Positions 8,473 through 17,134 of a stretch of 53,419 nucleotides of DNA are shown here, in pieces (position 1 is the first letter of the stretch; every line of letters starts with the position of its first letter). Below the pieces are notes generated by a model that had not been told where the DNA came from, did no database searches, and saw only the letters and a list, made by a program, of their open reading frames with translations. Source of the DNA: CAZDET01 sp964504335 (GTDB lineage: Bacteria; Bacteroidota; Bacteroidia; Chitinophagales; Saprospiraceae); assembly GCA_964504335.1 (NCBI GenBank), contig CAZDET010000034.1, positions 1 to 53,419 of the forward strand. The letters run 5' to 3'. The position numbers were made by a program, and so were the translations under genes.

Positions 8473-9078
8473 ATGAATTTTCTTGCCCACTTCACCCTTG
8501 CCTATCCGGAACCCCCTCTAATTGTGGGCAATTTCCTCGGTGATTTTATCCGCAATCGGCAGCTATCTGATTTTTCGAAGGGGATACGACAGGGAGTGGC
8601 GCTGCACCGGCAAATCGATGTATTTACCGACAATCATCCGAGTGTTCGGCAATTAACGGCTCGCTGGCACGGTGCCCATCACAAGTATGCTCCGGTAGTG
8701 GCGGATGTGTTATTCGATTATGCCCTCACAAAAGACTGGAGGGAATACGGCCCCCTTCCGCAAGCCGAATTTTTTCGACTGGTCTACGAGGTGTTGCGTG
8801 GAGCGATCCCAACTTTTCCGACTCGACTAGCCCAGCGTACCGAGGCAATGATTGCCGATAACTGGCTCCGGCACTACACCACCGTGGAGGGCCTCAGCGC
8901 GGTGGAACGCCGGATGAAACAGCGAGTGAGCAGGCCGGATTTATTCGGGTCAATGATTCCAACGCTCCAGAAAGACGAAGCGTATTTGCAGGAAATATTC
9001 CGAGATTTTTTTCCAGACGTAAAGGCCTTTGTGGCGCAGCAAAAGGAGGTTATCCTTCGAAGTGAAGACTCAGCGTAA
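8473..9078 (+). CDS. acpH: Acyl carrier protein phosphodiesterase
   Basis: Predicted to remove the 4'-phosphopantetheine arm from holo-ACP. The start MNFLAHFTLAYPEPPLIVGN is diagnostic for the AcpH (DUF479) family. NFLGDFIR (24-31), LHRQIDVFTDNHPSVRQL and the HHKYAPVVADVLFDY segment supply the His and Asp residues of its HD-like metal site. Length of 201 aa is normal. It is divergent from the dioxygenase-like gene (79 nt apart), and its last 29 nt overlap the convergent porT gene. Confidence 0.92.
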   Translation: MNFLAHFTLAYPEPPLIVGNFLGDFIRNRQLSDFSKGIRQGVALHRQIDVFTDNHPSVRQLTARWHGAHHKYAPVVADVLFDYALTKDWREYGPLPQAEFFRLVYEVLRGAIPTFPTRLAQRTEAMIADNWLRHYTTVEGLSAVERRMKQRVSRPDLFGSMIPTLQKDEAYLQEIFRDFFPDVKAFVAQQKEVILRSEDSA

Positions 9079-9769
9079 ACGTGCGCGACAGCACTTTTTC
9101 CAACACGGTGCTTTCTTCGAGGTTTGGATTGAAGATGAGCGTATTTCCGATGCCGTGGCTCACTTTGAACTCCGGAGAGAAAATGAAATAAGGGAAAAAG
9201 AACTGAATGCCCGCACCGTATTCGAGCGAAAAGTCGTGGGGCGAAATTTTCACCAGGGTTTCCGCCTGCCGCGCCCGGCTCTCGCTGGCTACGTCGAACC
9301 CATATTTTACGCCGGCAATCAGAAACAGGCGTTTATCGCGGTAGGGAGCGGATTTGTAGCGGAAGTGGAAAGGCATTTCGACAAAAACCGAACCTACCGT
9401 GCGTTGGTCTTCCTGTTGAATGCGGCTGTTTTTACTGTAGGCCAGAGTGCGTTCGGCGAAGGAAAGGGTGGGCAGGAAGCGGAAATCGAAGTACTGGCCG
9501 ATCTTCAAATTGGCGATGATGCCCAAATTGAAGCCCGGACCCTGTAGGCTTTCCACCACGCGAATGCTGTCGCTAAAGATGAAATCTTCCGACCGAAAGG
9601 GCGTGAAGCGGCTGGTATTAAGGCCCAGGGTGATGCCAAAGTAGTACGGTTTGCGGTTGAAATCGAGGAAGTTGTAATTGCCCCTGCCGGTATATTGGCC
9701 GAATGCCGTCATCAGCGTACAGCTGAAAAGAAAAATCAGGAAGGCTTTTCGCCCGTGTAGATGGTGCAT
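9050..9769 (-). CDS. porT: PorT/SprT-family outer membrane protein of the type IX secretion system
   Basis: A 239-aa protein with a cleavable signal peptide (MHHLHGRKAFLIFLFSCTLM, cut after AFG) followed by an eight-strand beta-barrel pattern: alternating hydrophobics with aromatic ends, including YYFGITLGLNTSRF and DFRFLPTLSFAERTLAY. Known biology: PorT/SprT is needed for type IX secretion and in many Bacteroidota lies directly after ubiE, exactly as here; synteny plus length supports the call over a generic porin-family barrel. An ATG at 9793 would add 8 residues; 9769 gives a neater signal peptide and a shorter overlap with ubiE. It converges on acpH with a 29-nt overlap. Confidence 0.85.
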   Translation of the reverse strand: MHHLHGRKAFLIFLFSCTLMTAFGQYTGRGNYNFLDFNRKPYYFGITLGLNTSRFTPFRSEDFIFSDSIRVVESLQGPGFNLGIIANLKIGQYFDFRFLPTLSFAERTLAYSKNSRIQQEDQRTVGSVFVEMPFHFRYKSAPYRDKRLFLIAGVKYGFDVASESRARQAETLVKISPHDFSLEYGAGIQFFFPYFIFSPEFKVSHGIGNTLIFNPNLEESTVLEKVLSRTFTLSLHFEG

Positions 9770-10476
9770 ACGCCCAGTGTTAAGGGTATCCATTCAGTAG
9801 CATTAAATCCGGTTCGCGTCAGGATGTTGGCAAAATCTTCACCATCGGGAAACGCTTGTACTGATTCGTACAAGTATTTGTAGGCCCGGGGGTCCTTTGA
9901 CTGTAGCCGGCCGATTTGCGGCAGGACATTGGCAAAGTAAAAATTAAAGAGTTGTTTGAACGGGAAGGCGGTCGGGCGGCTAAATTCCAATACGACCAAT
10001 TTACCGCCGGGTTTCAGCACGCGGTGCATTTCCTGCAACCCGCGTTCTAGGTGTTCGAAATTGCGGACACCAAAGGCAACGGTCACGGCGTCGTAGCTAT
10101 TGTCTGGGTAGGATAGATTTTCGGAATCCCCCTGCTCTAGAGTGATGGTATCGGTAAGCTGTTGACGGGCGATTTTTTGCCGGCCAATTTCCAACATGCG
10201 TTCGCTGAGGTCCATTCCCCGTACATGCTGTACCGCCGGATGTTGCCGGACGGTCTGAATGGCCACATCTGCGGTGCCGGTGGCCACATCGAGGATGCGT
10301 TGATGCCGCTCAGGGTGGAGCTGAGCGATGGCCCGCTTGCGCCAGATGCGGTCAATACCAAGGGAAAGTAATTGGTTCAGGAAATCATAGTAAGGCGCGA
10401 TGCCGTCGAACATGCGGCCCACTTGGGCCTTTTTTCCTTCCTGTTCATTGTACGGATTGACCGATTCCTTTCCCAT
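9736..10476 (-). CDS. ubiE: Demethylmenaquinone methyltransferase UbiE/MenG
   Basis: SAM-dependent C-methyltransferase completing menaquinone synthesis. The 246 residues show the UbiE hallmarks: VGRMFDGIAPYYDFLNQLLS near the N-terminus, SAM motif ILDVATGTADVAI (about 61-73), GMDLSERML, and DAVTVAFGVRNFEHLERGL, then VVLEFSRP and the C-terminal YTGEKPS. Bacteroidota make menaquinone, so the MenG activity is the relevant one. The 3' end overlaps the start of porT, implying co-transcription. Confidence 0.96.
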   Translation of the reverse strand: MGKESVNPYNEQEGKKAQVGRMFDGIAPYYDFLNQLLSLGIDRIWRKRAIAQLHPERHQRILDVATGTADVAIQTVRQHPAVQHVRGMDLSERMLEIGRQKIARQQLTDTITLEQGDSENLSYPDNSYDAVTVAFGVRNFEHLERGLQEMHRVLKPGGKLVVLEFSRPTAFPFKQLFNFYFANVLPQIGRLQSKDPRAYKYLYESVQAFPDGEDFANILTRTGFNATEWIPLTLGVCTIYTGEKPS

Positions 10477-10492
10477 AGCTGAAAATTTTTGG

Positions 10493-10500
10493 CAAATGTA
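10493..10500 (-). promoter_or_regulatory. Candidate -7 element for ubiE-porT
   Basis: On the minus strand TACATTTG is an exact match to the Bacteroidota -7 consensus TAnnTTTG, 16 nt upstream of the ubiE ATG. No TTG is found 19-21 nt further upstream, so only the -7 supports it; a leader this short would be close to leaderless. Confidence 0.3.
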
Positions 10501-10578
10501 ACACCCGGTCTACGGTTCCGTTGGGTAGCAAGAGCATTTTTTACCTGCTGCTTAGATTAGCAATCCCAAAGCCTTGAA

Positions 10579-10608
10579 TTGGGCTATTTTCCTTATCTTT
10601 ACCCTTTG
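10579..10608 (+). promoter_or_regulatory. Candidate promoter for gyrA
   Basis: TTG at 10579 is followed after 19 nt by ACCCTTTG (10601-10608); counting from the preceding T the core is TACCCTTTG, one base longer than TAnnTTTG. An alternative -7, TATCTTTA at 10594, has spacing 17 to the TTG at 10574. Either would leave a leader of about 75-90 nt. Confidence 0.38.
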
Positions 10609-10689
10609 AAAATAATTAGTGCAAATGCAATGGGGGAATGCCCTTCGCTATACGGGCTCCTTATGATTTCAAACACTACCTTCCGCTAG

Positions 10690-13248
10690 ATGGCTTCAAA
10701 TCAGCGAATTATACCTGTAAGCATTGAGGATGAGATGAAGTCGGCTTACATCGACTATTCCATGTCGGTTATTGTGAGCCGCGCTTTACCCGATGTGCGC
10801 GACGGATTAAAGCCAGTACACCGACGGGTACTGTATGGCTTGTCGGATCTCGGCCTTACCTACAACAAACCACACAAAAAATCGGCCCGTATTGTTGGGG
10901 AAGTGCTCGGTAAGTACCACCCCCACGGGGATGCTTCGGTGTACGACACTATGGTCCGCATGGCGCAGTCTTGGTCTATGCGTTATCCATTGGTGGATGG
11001 GCAGGGAAACTTCGGCAGTATGGACGGCGATTCGCCGGCAGCCATGCGCTACACGGAGGCCCGGCTGACGCGGATTGCCGACGAGATTCTGGCCGACATC
11101 AATAAGGATACCGTCGACTTTGCCCTCAACTTTGACGATTCGCTGGAAGAACCGACAGTTTTGCCGAGCCGGATTCCGAATTTGCTCGTCAACGGGGCAT
11201 CCGGCATCGCGGTAGGGATGGCCACCAATATGCTGCCGCACAACTTGCGTGAAGTAGTGGACGGCGTGATCGCTGCGGTCGATCGGCCCGATATCACCGT
11301 CAAGGAGTTAATGCAATACATCAAGGCCCCTGATTTTCCTACCGGTGGAATTATCTTTGATTTGGCAGGCGTACAGGAAGCCTACGAAACCGGTCGGGGG
11401 AGGGTAGTGGTTCGTGGTCGCGCCGAGATCGAGACAGATCACAACGAACGCGAAACCATTATCATCACCGAAATTCCCTACCAGGTCAATAAAGCTAACC
11501 TGGTGGCAAAGATCGCCGAGCTGGTCAATGATAAAAAAATCGAGGGCATCAGCGACGTCCGCGATGAGTCGGATCGGGATGGCCTGCGCATTGTCGTCGA
11601 TGTGAAGCGCGATGCGATGGCCAATGTCGTGTTGAGTAAGCTTTACAAATTTACGGCCCTGCAAACTAGTTACGGGGTTAATAATGTGGCGCTGGTTAAC
11701 GGCCGGCCCTACACGCTGAATCTGCACGACTTGATCTCGGAGTTTATCCAGTTTCGAGTCGAGGTGATCGTGCGGCGGACGCGCTTTGAGTTGCGCAAAG
11801 CGCTCAATCGGGCGCATATTCTCGTTGGATTGTTAATTGCGCTGGATTACCTGGATCAGGTAATCGATCTGATCCGCAATTCATCCGATCCGGATATTGC
11901 CAAAGCGCAATTGATGAAGGGGGCTTTCATCGACGATCTCGATGCATTTTGGCAGAAGTTTCGCCTGTTGGTGGAAGAAGCACAAACCGAAGATCTGCAG
12001 GTTGCAGAAGGCGATGTACTCTCTGAAACTCAGGCCAAGGCCATTCTGGAGCTTCGGCTTTCCCGCTTGACTGGTTTGGAGCGCGATAAAATTCGGGCCG
12101 AGTACGATGAGATCAAGGAAACGATCGAACGGCTGCGTGCCATTCTGGAGAATGAACAGTTGCAACGCGAGATCGTCAAGGAAGAACTTGTTGAAGTAAA
12201 GGAGAAATACGGCGACGACCGCCGCTCGGAGATTAGCCTTGAGGCTGGAGATATCGCTATTACCGATCTCATCAGCGACGAGGATGTGGTGGTTACGATT
12301 AGCCATCTGGGGTACATCAAGCGTACACCGGTCGTCGAATACCGCACCCAAACCCGTGGAGGGCGTGGGAGCCGCGGCAGCAAAACGAGAGATGCGGATT
12401 TTATCGAACACATGTTTGTTGCGAGCAATCACGACTACCTCTTGTTATTTACCGAACAGGGGCGCTGCCACTGGCTGCGGGTATACGAAATTCCCGAGGC
12501 CAATAAGAATTCCAGTGGTCGCGTTATTCAGAATATTCTGGCCATTCCGAAAGAGGACCGCGTCCGAGCCTACATAAAGATCAACGACCTAACCGACGAG
12601 GATTTTCTGCAATCCCATTACATCGTCTTTTGTACTCGCAACGGTAACATTAAAAAGACGGTCGTCGAAGCCTTCAGCCGCCCTCGGGCCAATGGAATCA
12701 ACGCCATTACCATCAATGAAGGTGACCAATTGCTGGAAGCGCGTCTTACTAATGGGAATCACCATATATTTATGGCGACCAAAATGGGCCAGTGCATTCG
12801 CTTCGAGGAGGAAAAAGTACGGCCAATGGGCCGGACCGCCGCAGGGGTGCGCGGAGTATCGCTAGCCGATGGTGCGGATGACGCCGTCGTCGGTATGGTT
12901 TGCCTGGAGCCGGAAGAAACGGATAAGACCATCATGGTCATCTCGGAAAAGGGCATGGGAAAGCGTTCTGAATTTGAGGAGTACCGACTCACTAATCGCG
13001 GCGGGAAAGGGGTGCGCACGATGCAAATCACCAAGAAAACGGGCGAACTGGTTGCAATTAAGGTCGTTAGAGAAGAAGACGACCTCATGATCACCAATCG
13101 ATCGGGCATCATTATTCGCATGTCCGTTAGAAGTATTCGGGTGATGGGCCGGGCAACGCAAGGCGTTCGTCTGATTCGCCTGGATGACCACGATGCAATA
13201 GCAGATATTGCAGTGGTTGTCTCTGAAAACGGAGAAGAGGAGGAGTAA
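10690..13248 (+). CDS. gyrA: DNA gyrase subunit A
   Basis: Breakage-reunion subunit of gyrase, a type IIA topoisomerase that introduces negative supercoils. The 852 residues show the GyrA start (MKSAYIDYSMSVIVSRALPD), the winged-helix region with HPHGDASVYDTMVRMAQ (78-94), the active-site Tyr in MRYTEARL (Y121), a coiled-coil gate and the six-bladed C-terminal domain. The blade-1 stretch YRTQTRGGRGSRGSK matches the GyrA box QRRGGKG only loosely. GyrA is favoured over ParC by length and the full C-terminal domain. Ala82 occupies the place of E. coli Ser83. It stands alone on the plus strand; a tandem repeat follows 2 nt after the stop. Confidence 0.96.
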   Translation: MASNQRIIPVSIEDEMKSAYIDYSMSVIVSRALPDVRDGLKPVHRRVLYGLSDLGLTYNKPHKKSARIVGEVLGKYHPHGDASVYDTMVRMAQSWSMRYPLVDGQGNFGSMDGDSPAAMRYTEARLTRIADEILADINKDTVDFALNFDDSLEEPTVLPSRIPNLLVNGASGIAVGMATNMLPHNLREVVDGVIAAVDRPDITVKELMQYIKAPDFPTGGIIFDLAGVQEAYETGRGRVVVRGRAEIETDHNERETIIITEIPYQVNKANLVAKIAELVNDKKIEGISDVRDESDRDGLRIVVDVKRDAMANVVLSKLYKFTALQTSYGVNNVALVNGRPYTLNLHDLISEFIQFRVEVIVRRTRFELRKALNRAHILVGLLIALDYLDQVIDLIRNSSDPDIAKAQLMKGAFIDDLDAFWQKFRLLVEEAQTEDLQVAEGDVLSETQAKAILELRLSRLTGLERDKIRAEYDEIKETIERLRAILENEQLQREIVKEELVEVKEKYGDDRRSEISLEAGDIAITDLISDEDVVVTISHLGYIKRTPVVEYRTQTRGGRGSRGSKTRDADFIEHMFVASNHDYLLLFTEQGRCHWLRVYEIPEANKNSSGRVIQNILAIPKEDRVRAYIKINDLTDEDFLQSHYIVFCTRNGNIKKTVVEAFSRPRANGINAITINEGDQLLEARLTNGNHHIFMATKMGQCIRFEEEKVRPMGRTAAGVRGVSLADGADDAVVGMVCLEPEETDKTIMVISEKGMGKRSEFEEYRLTNRGGKGVRTMQITKKTGELVAIKVVREEDDLMITNRSGIIIRMSVRSIRVMGRATQGVRLIRLDDHDAIADIAVVVSENGEEEE

Positions 13249-13250
13249 TA

Positions 13251-13282
13251 GTACTTTAGTATGTTAGTACTTTAGTGCGTTA
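13251..13282. repeat. Two-copy 16-bp direct repeat after gyrA
   Basis: GTACTTTAGTATGTTA (13251-13266) is followed immediately by GTACTTTAGTGCGTTA (13267-13282); 14 of 16 bases match. It begins 2 nt after the gyrA stop. Not a terminator: no stable hairpin. Confidence 0.8.
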
Positions 13283-13325
13283 GGAATTAATTTAGGGCTA
13301 ACAGATTTTAACGAACCATAAAGGA

Positions 13326-13357
13326 TTGGAGCACTTCGATATTCGTTTCAATCTTTG
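13326..13357 (+). promoter_or_regulatory. Candidate promoter for the TPR protein gene
   Basis: TTG (13326-13328), 21-nt spacer, AATCTTTG (13350-13357), matching 7 of 8 positions of TAnnTTTG when its four fixed T/G bases and free positions are counted. Start codon at 13390 gives a leader of roughly 26 nt. Confidence 0.4.
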
Positions 13358-13389
13358 AGTATTATAATCAGAAACCAACACGACCAATT

Positions 13390-14730
13390 ATGAAAAATCT
13401 GATGCTGAGCATACTTTCCCTTTTCTTGGTATTGCATCTTGCTCAGGCACAAGACGGTAAGAAGGAATTGAACAATGCGAAGAAGGCATTAACCTCTTAT
13501 CAGGCCGATCAGGTGACTAACTTGGGAAAGCTAGGAGAGGCGGTAACATCATTAAAAGCTGCCGAAGCTGACCCGGAAACGGGTTCTTCAGCGGAGACGT
13601 ACATCACTAAAGGGCAGGTGTATTCGGCGATTGCCAATCAAATGGTGACGGGCCGCGAGTTGCAACAAGACATTTCTGCGCTTCCTTCGGTAGAATTGCC
13701 GGCTGTCGAAGCGGCAATGGCCTTTATGAAGGCTATGGAACTGGCCGAAAAAAAGCGCGACCGAAAGAGCGCGGTTGAAGGATTGCAAACAATCCAGACC
13801 AACCTGTCCAACATGGGGATCTACGCCATCCAGGACTCGCGCTACGATGCAGCGTTCACCAATTTTCAGGCTAACCTAAAGGCATACGATGCGCTCACGA
13901 GCACTGGCGAATCCAGCTCGTTGGAAACAGATTCTGTTCGCTACAACCAGATGTACTTCATGGGATTGTCTGCCGTACTCGACAGCCAGTACGTGGACGC
14001 CCGTCCAGTATTAGAAGAGCTGGTCAAGGTTGATTATGCGGAGCCCGGTATTTACGATGCCATGTACAAAGTGGTAAGCGCACTGGAAAATCCGGAAGCC
14101 GGTTACGCCTATCTGGATCAAGGCCGCCAGAAGTTCCCGGAAGAAACACAACTGCTCTTTTCCGAGATTAACCACTATCTCCGCATCGGAGAACTCAATA
14201 AGCTAACGTCCAAGCTGGAACAGGCGATCGAAGCGGAACCCACTAACCTTTCTCTGTATACTACCACCGGTAGTGTTTACGACAACCTCTACCAACGTAC
14301 AATGGAGGAGGGTGATTCGGTTAAGGCCCAAGCGTTTTTCGAAAAGGCCAAAGATTACTACGGACAGGCACTCGAAATCAATCCCAAGTCGGCAGATGCG
14401 ATTTATTCTCTGGGCGCCCTTTACTTCAACAAGGCGGCAACTATGACTCAGGAGTTGAGTGAATTGGCAGACGATTTGACCAAGGAAGGCCAGCGTAAGT
14501 ACGACGCTCTCAAGGTGAAAATCGATGCGGAATTTGAAAATGCGTTGCCCTACTTCAAGCAGGCGGAGCAAATCGATCCGAACGATTTGAATACCCTGAT
14601 CGCTTTGCGTGAAATTTTTGCGCGGAAAAACGACCTGGAGACTTCGAACGAATTCAAAACCCGTTTGGAGAAGGTACAAGCCGGTCAGAAGAACGATAGC
14701 TCCTACTTTGCTTCGGAAGGAGGCAAGTAG
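13390..14730 (+). CDS. Secreted tetratricopeptide-repeat protein
   Basis: Function not recognisable beyond a protein-binding scaffold. The 446 residues start with a clear signal peptide (MKNLMLSILSLFLVLHLAQA, cut before QDG), then consist almost wholly of helical hairpins with TPR spacing, for example DSRYDAAFTNFQANLKAYDA, AKDYYGQALEINPKSADAIY and the terminal ALPYFKQAEQIDPNDLNTLI. Acidic, probably periplasmic. Single gene with its own candidate promoter and a rho-independent terminator. Confidence 0.85.
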   Translation: MKNLMLSILSLFLVLHLAQAQDGKKELNNAKKALTSYQADQVTNLGKLGEAVTSLKAAEADPETGSSAETYITKGQVYSAIANQMVTGRELQQDISALPSVELPAVEAAMAFMKAMELAEKKRDRKSAVEGLQTIQTNLSNMGIYAIQDSRYDAAFTNFQANLKAYDALTSTGESSSLETDSVRYNQMYFMGLSAVLDSQYVDARPVLEELVKVDYAEPGIYDAMYKVVSALENPEAGYAYLDQGRQKFPEETQLLFSEINHYLRIGELNKLTSKLEQAIEAEPTNLSLYTTTGSVYDNLYQRTMEEGDSVKAQAFFEKAKDYYGQALEINPKSADAIYSLGALYFNKAATMTQELSELADDLTKEGQRKYDALKVKIDAEFENALPYFKQAEQIDPNDLNTLIALREIFARKNDLETSNEFKTRLEKVQAGQKNDSSYFASEGGK

Positions 14731-14751
14731 GGTGAAACGATTTCTTTAAAA

Positions 14752-14791
14752 AAAAAGAGCAGTCGGTAACCTGGGCTGCTCTTTTTCCTTT
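14752..14791 (+). terminator. Rho-independent terminator after the TPR gene
   Basis: Inverted arms AAAAGAGCAG (14753-14762) and CTGCTCTTTT (14776-14785) flank a 13-nt loop and are followed by a T-rich run. The A-tract on the 5' side makes it potentially bidirectional, serving also the convergent 14874 gene. Confidence 0.8.
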
Positions 14792-14873
14792 TTAGGAAGG
14801 CTATGATTAACTATATCACGTAAGTTCACCGACTATCATGACGAGTTCAAACGCTTCAGTTATCGAAGAGAAT

Positions 14874-15377
14874 TTACTGTTGGGTCGTTAAAGAAAATCG
14901 ATAGCGAGCGTGTTTAGAAACCTCAACGATCATATGTTGACCTTCCCGTAAGTTATTCCAGTATTTTCTCCGCTCGATTTCGAAATCTTCTCCGAAAATA
15001 GTGATATAATAAGAGGCATCTTCCTCATCCGTCGTATCAATCCACTTTTTTTGAATGGGGCCGCGAATGACTTCCTTTTGGCGATCCTTCAGGTCTTTTT
15101 CGACGGCGGCTAAATGAGCATTTAACAGGGGCCCAAATTTTTTCCACAAGAAAAAGGCACCCCAAATGGCTGTGGCAATAATTATCCCCCAAATAATCAA
15201 TAAAACCAATAGGGGAGCGAATTCTCCCATTATTTTCGTTAACAGGTGTACACTGATTATTGTGATTACCCCGTAAACAATAGCAAAGATATATTTCAGG
15301 ATACGTTGTCCTTTGGCGTATTTGAGAAAATCGTCCAATTCGGCTTTGGTAAAAGGTTCTAGCGTGTGGGTAGCCAT
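14874..15377 (-). CDS. Two-helix membrane protein of unknown function
   Basis: Not recognised. The 167 residues have a short cytoplasmic N-terminus, two adjacent transmembrane helices (about 27-48 and 53-76, the second rich in Ile/Trp), then a soluble tail of about 90 residues with mixed charge, including KKWIDTTDEEDASYYITIFG and EIERRKYWNNLREGQHMIVE, which looks like a small beta domain. The sequence is somewhat AT-rich compared with its neighbours. Monocistronic, convergent to the TPR gene, divergent from the hydroxyacyl-CoA dehydrogenase. Confidence 0.75.
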   Translation of the reverse strand: MATHTLEPFTKAELDDFLKYAKGQRILKYIFAIVYGVITIISVHLLTKIMGEFAPLLVLLIIWGIIIATAIWGAFFLWKKFGPLLNAHLAAVEKDLKDRQKEVIRGPIQKKWIDTTDEEDASYYITIFGEDFEIERRKYWNNLREGQHMIVEVSKHARYRFSLTTQQ

Positions 15378-15587
15378 GTCTCGAACGGTTTTTCCAGATT
15401 GAATTTAATAAAGACTTCGACAAATCGACTGGATCATTGCTTGATCCAATCTGAACAACTACTATAAGTTTCAAACCTAAAGATCGGATTATGCTCGGAA
15501 TTAGCTCGTAGTTGGAGATGTTAAACAGAAGGTTTTTCAAGATTATCAAAGTCTTCCTATTTTGCGGCCCACCAAATAAACCAGACC

Positions 15588-16475
15588 ATGAAGCGCATCA
15601 GCGTCATCGGTGGCGGTACGATGGGAAACGGCATTGCCCACGTCTTCGCACAGTACGGCCATACGGTCCAATTAATCGATTTGAAGCAGGAAGTATTGGA
15701 TATGGCATTGGCCACCATTTCCCGAAACCTCGACCGGCAAGTCAAAAAGGAGCGGATTTCTGAAGAAGATAAGGCAGCCACGCTTTCCCGCATTCACACC
15801 CAGACTGATTTGTCGACGGGGGTGCAGGATGCCGAGTTGGTCGTGGAGGTTGCTTCGGAAAACACTGCCCTGAAGCTTCGACTATTTGAGCAAATGGATG
15901 CTGCGGCTCCACCGGATGCCATCCTGGCCACCAACACTTCGTCTATTCCCATCACTCAGATTGCAGCGGCAACAAAGCGTCCGGAGCAGGTGATTGGAAT
16001 GCACTTCATGAATCCCGTACCCATTATGAAGCTTGTGGAAGTTATCCGCGGCTATGCCACGAGTGATACGGTGACGGAGGCAGTCATGAACACGGCGCGC
16101 AAGCTGGATAAAATACCGGTAGAGGTCAATGATTATCCCGGCTTCATTTCCAACCGCATTTTGATGCCAATGATCAACGAAGCAATTTATTCACTTTTCG
16201 AAGGAGTGGCCGGAGTTGCGGAGATCGACACAGTAATGAAACTGGGGATGGCCCATCCCATGGGGCCATTGCAATTGGCAGATTTCATTGGCCTGGATGT
16301 TTGTCATTCTATATTAGAAGTACTCTACCAGGGGTTTGGCAATCCCAAATATGCCCCTTGCCCGTTGCTTGTCAACATGGTGAGAGCCGGAAAACTCGGG
16401 GTGAAGTCAGGAGAAGGTTTTTACGACTACAGCCACGGTACCAAGGAGCTAGTGGTGTCGGGGCACTTCTCGTAG
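15588..16475 (+). CDS. 3-hydroxybutyryl/3-hydroxyacyl-CoA dehydrogenase
   Basis: NAD(P)-dependent oxidoreductase interconverting 3-hydroxyacyl-CoA and acetoacyl-CoA in short-chain beta-oxidation or butanoate metabolism. Rossmann motif ISVIGGGTMGNGIAHVFAQY opens the protein; VVEVASENTALKLRLF, the catalytic His in GMHFMNPVP (near 140-148), VNDYPGFISNRILMPMINEA and the C-terminal GKLGVKSGEGFYDY are all present. At 295 aa it is a stand-alone Hbd/PaaH-type enzyme, not a FadB fusion. It is not in an operon with thiolase or crotonase. Hairpin downstream at 16486. Confidence 0.93.
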   Translation: MKRISVIGGGTMGNGIAHVFAQYGHTVQLIDLKQEVLDMALATISRNLDRQVKKERISEEDKAATLSRIHTQTDLSTGVQDAELVVEVASENTALKLRLFEQMDAAAPPDAILATNTSSIPITQIAAATKRPEQVIGMHFMNPVPIMKLVEVIRGYATSDTVTEAVMNTARKLDKIPVEVNDYPGFISNRILMPMINEAIYSLFEGVAGVAEIDTVMKLGMAHPMGPLQLADFIGLDVCHSILEVLYQGFGNPKYAPCPLLVNMVRAGKLGVKSGEGFYDYSHGTKELVVSGHFS

Positions 16476-16485
16476 CAGGGTATCA

Positions 16486-16529
16486 GCAGAGCGCCACAGC
16501 GCAGCATTTTTAATTGGGCGGCGCTCTGC
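16486..16529. terminator. Hairpin between convergent hbd-type and yceI genes
   Basis: Perfect 10-bp arms GCAGAGCGCC (16486-16495) and GGCGCTCTGC (16520-16529) enclose a 24-nt loop that contains TTTTT. It lies 10 nt after one stop and 17 nt before the other, so it could stop transcription from both sides; there is no T-run after the stem. Confidence 0.5.
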
Positions 16530-16546
16530 GGGTTCACCGTTCCCAT

Positions 16547-17077
16547 CTACTCTAATCGGGCTTCGATCCGAACCGGCACTTCATCCTTAGGGCCACCTCC
16601 GGTGAATTTGAACATGCGGCGGTTGATGACTCCCTCGGCCGTAACGGTGTAAGGGGCTTCTTCTGAAAGCGTAAACGTCAGCGGTACCGTCTTGGTAATT
16701 CCCTTCAGCGTCAGTATGGCGTCGGTTCGCCAGCTACCGTCTTCTTGGGCCGTGGCTCCCTGAATCGTAACGGTAGCTCGGGGAAACTTTTTGACAAAAA
16801 AGTAATCCTTCTTTTTCTTTAGCGACCGCTCCAATTCTTTCCAATCCGTTTTAATGGTGCGCATATCCAATTCGGCTACCAGGTGTATGCTGGCAGGATT
16901 GTCAGGAGATTCAATTTTTGTAAACTGCCATTTTTCCACCACGAATTCATTGGGAGAACCGGCATCGCCGATGAAACTAATGGTGCCAGGAGCTATCCCA
17001 TTTATTTCAAAATTTGGCTCGTATGCGGCCGCCACCAGGAAAAAGGTTGCAAAAGCGAAAAGGAAGAAACGAAACAT
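16547..17077 (-). CDS. YceI family lipid-binding protein
   Basis: Secreted lipocalin-like barrel; YceI proteins bind isoprenoid or quinone-type lipids in the periplasm. The 176 residues have a signal peptide (MFRFFLFAFATFFLVAAAYE) and YceI features: a strand with DMRTIKTDWKELERSL, the conserved YFFVKKFPRATVTIQGA, and LTLKGITKTVPLTFTL near the middle. Its neighbour upstream on the same strand ends in a second, degenerate YceI domain, suggesting duplication and a common ligand. Confidence 0.9.
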   Translation of the reverse strand: MFRFFLFAFATFFLVAAAYEPNFEINGIAPGTISFIGDAGSPNEFVVEKWQFTKIESPDNPASIHLVAELDMRTIKTDWKELERSLKKKKDYFFVKKFPRATVTIQGATAQEDGSWRTDAILTLKGITKTVPLTFTLSEEAPYTVTAEGVINRRMFKFTGGGPKDEVPVRIEARLE

Positions 17078-17134
17078 ATTTAAGCTGTTTTGATTTGTGA
17101 ATTCATTAACTTAAAGATGCTACCATAGCATCTC

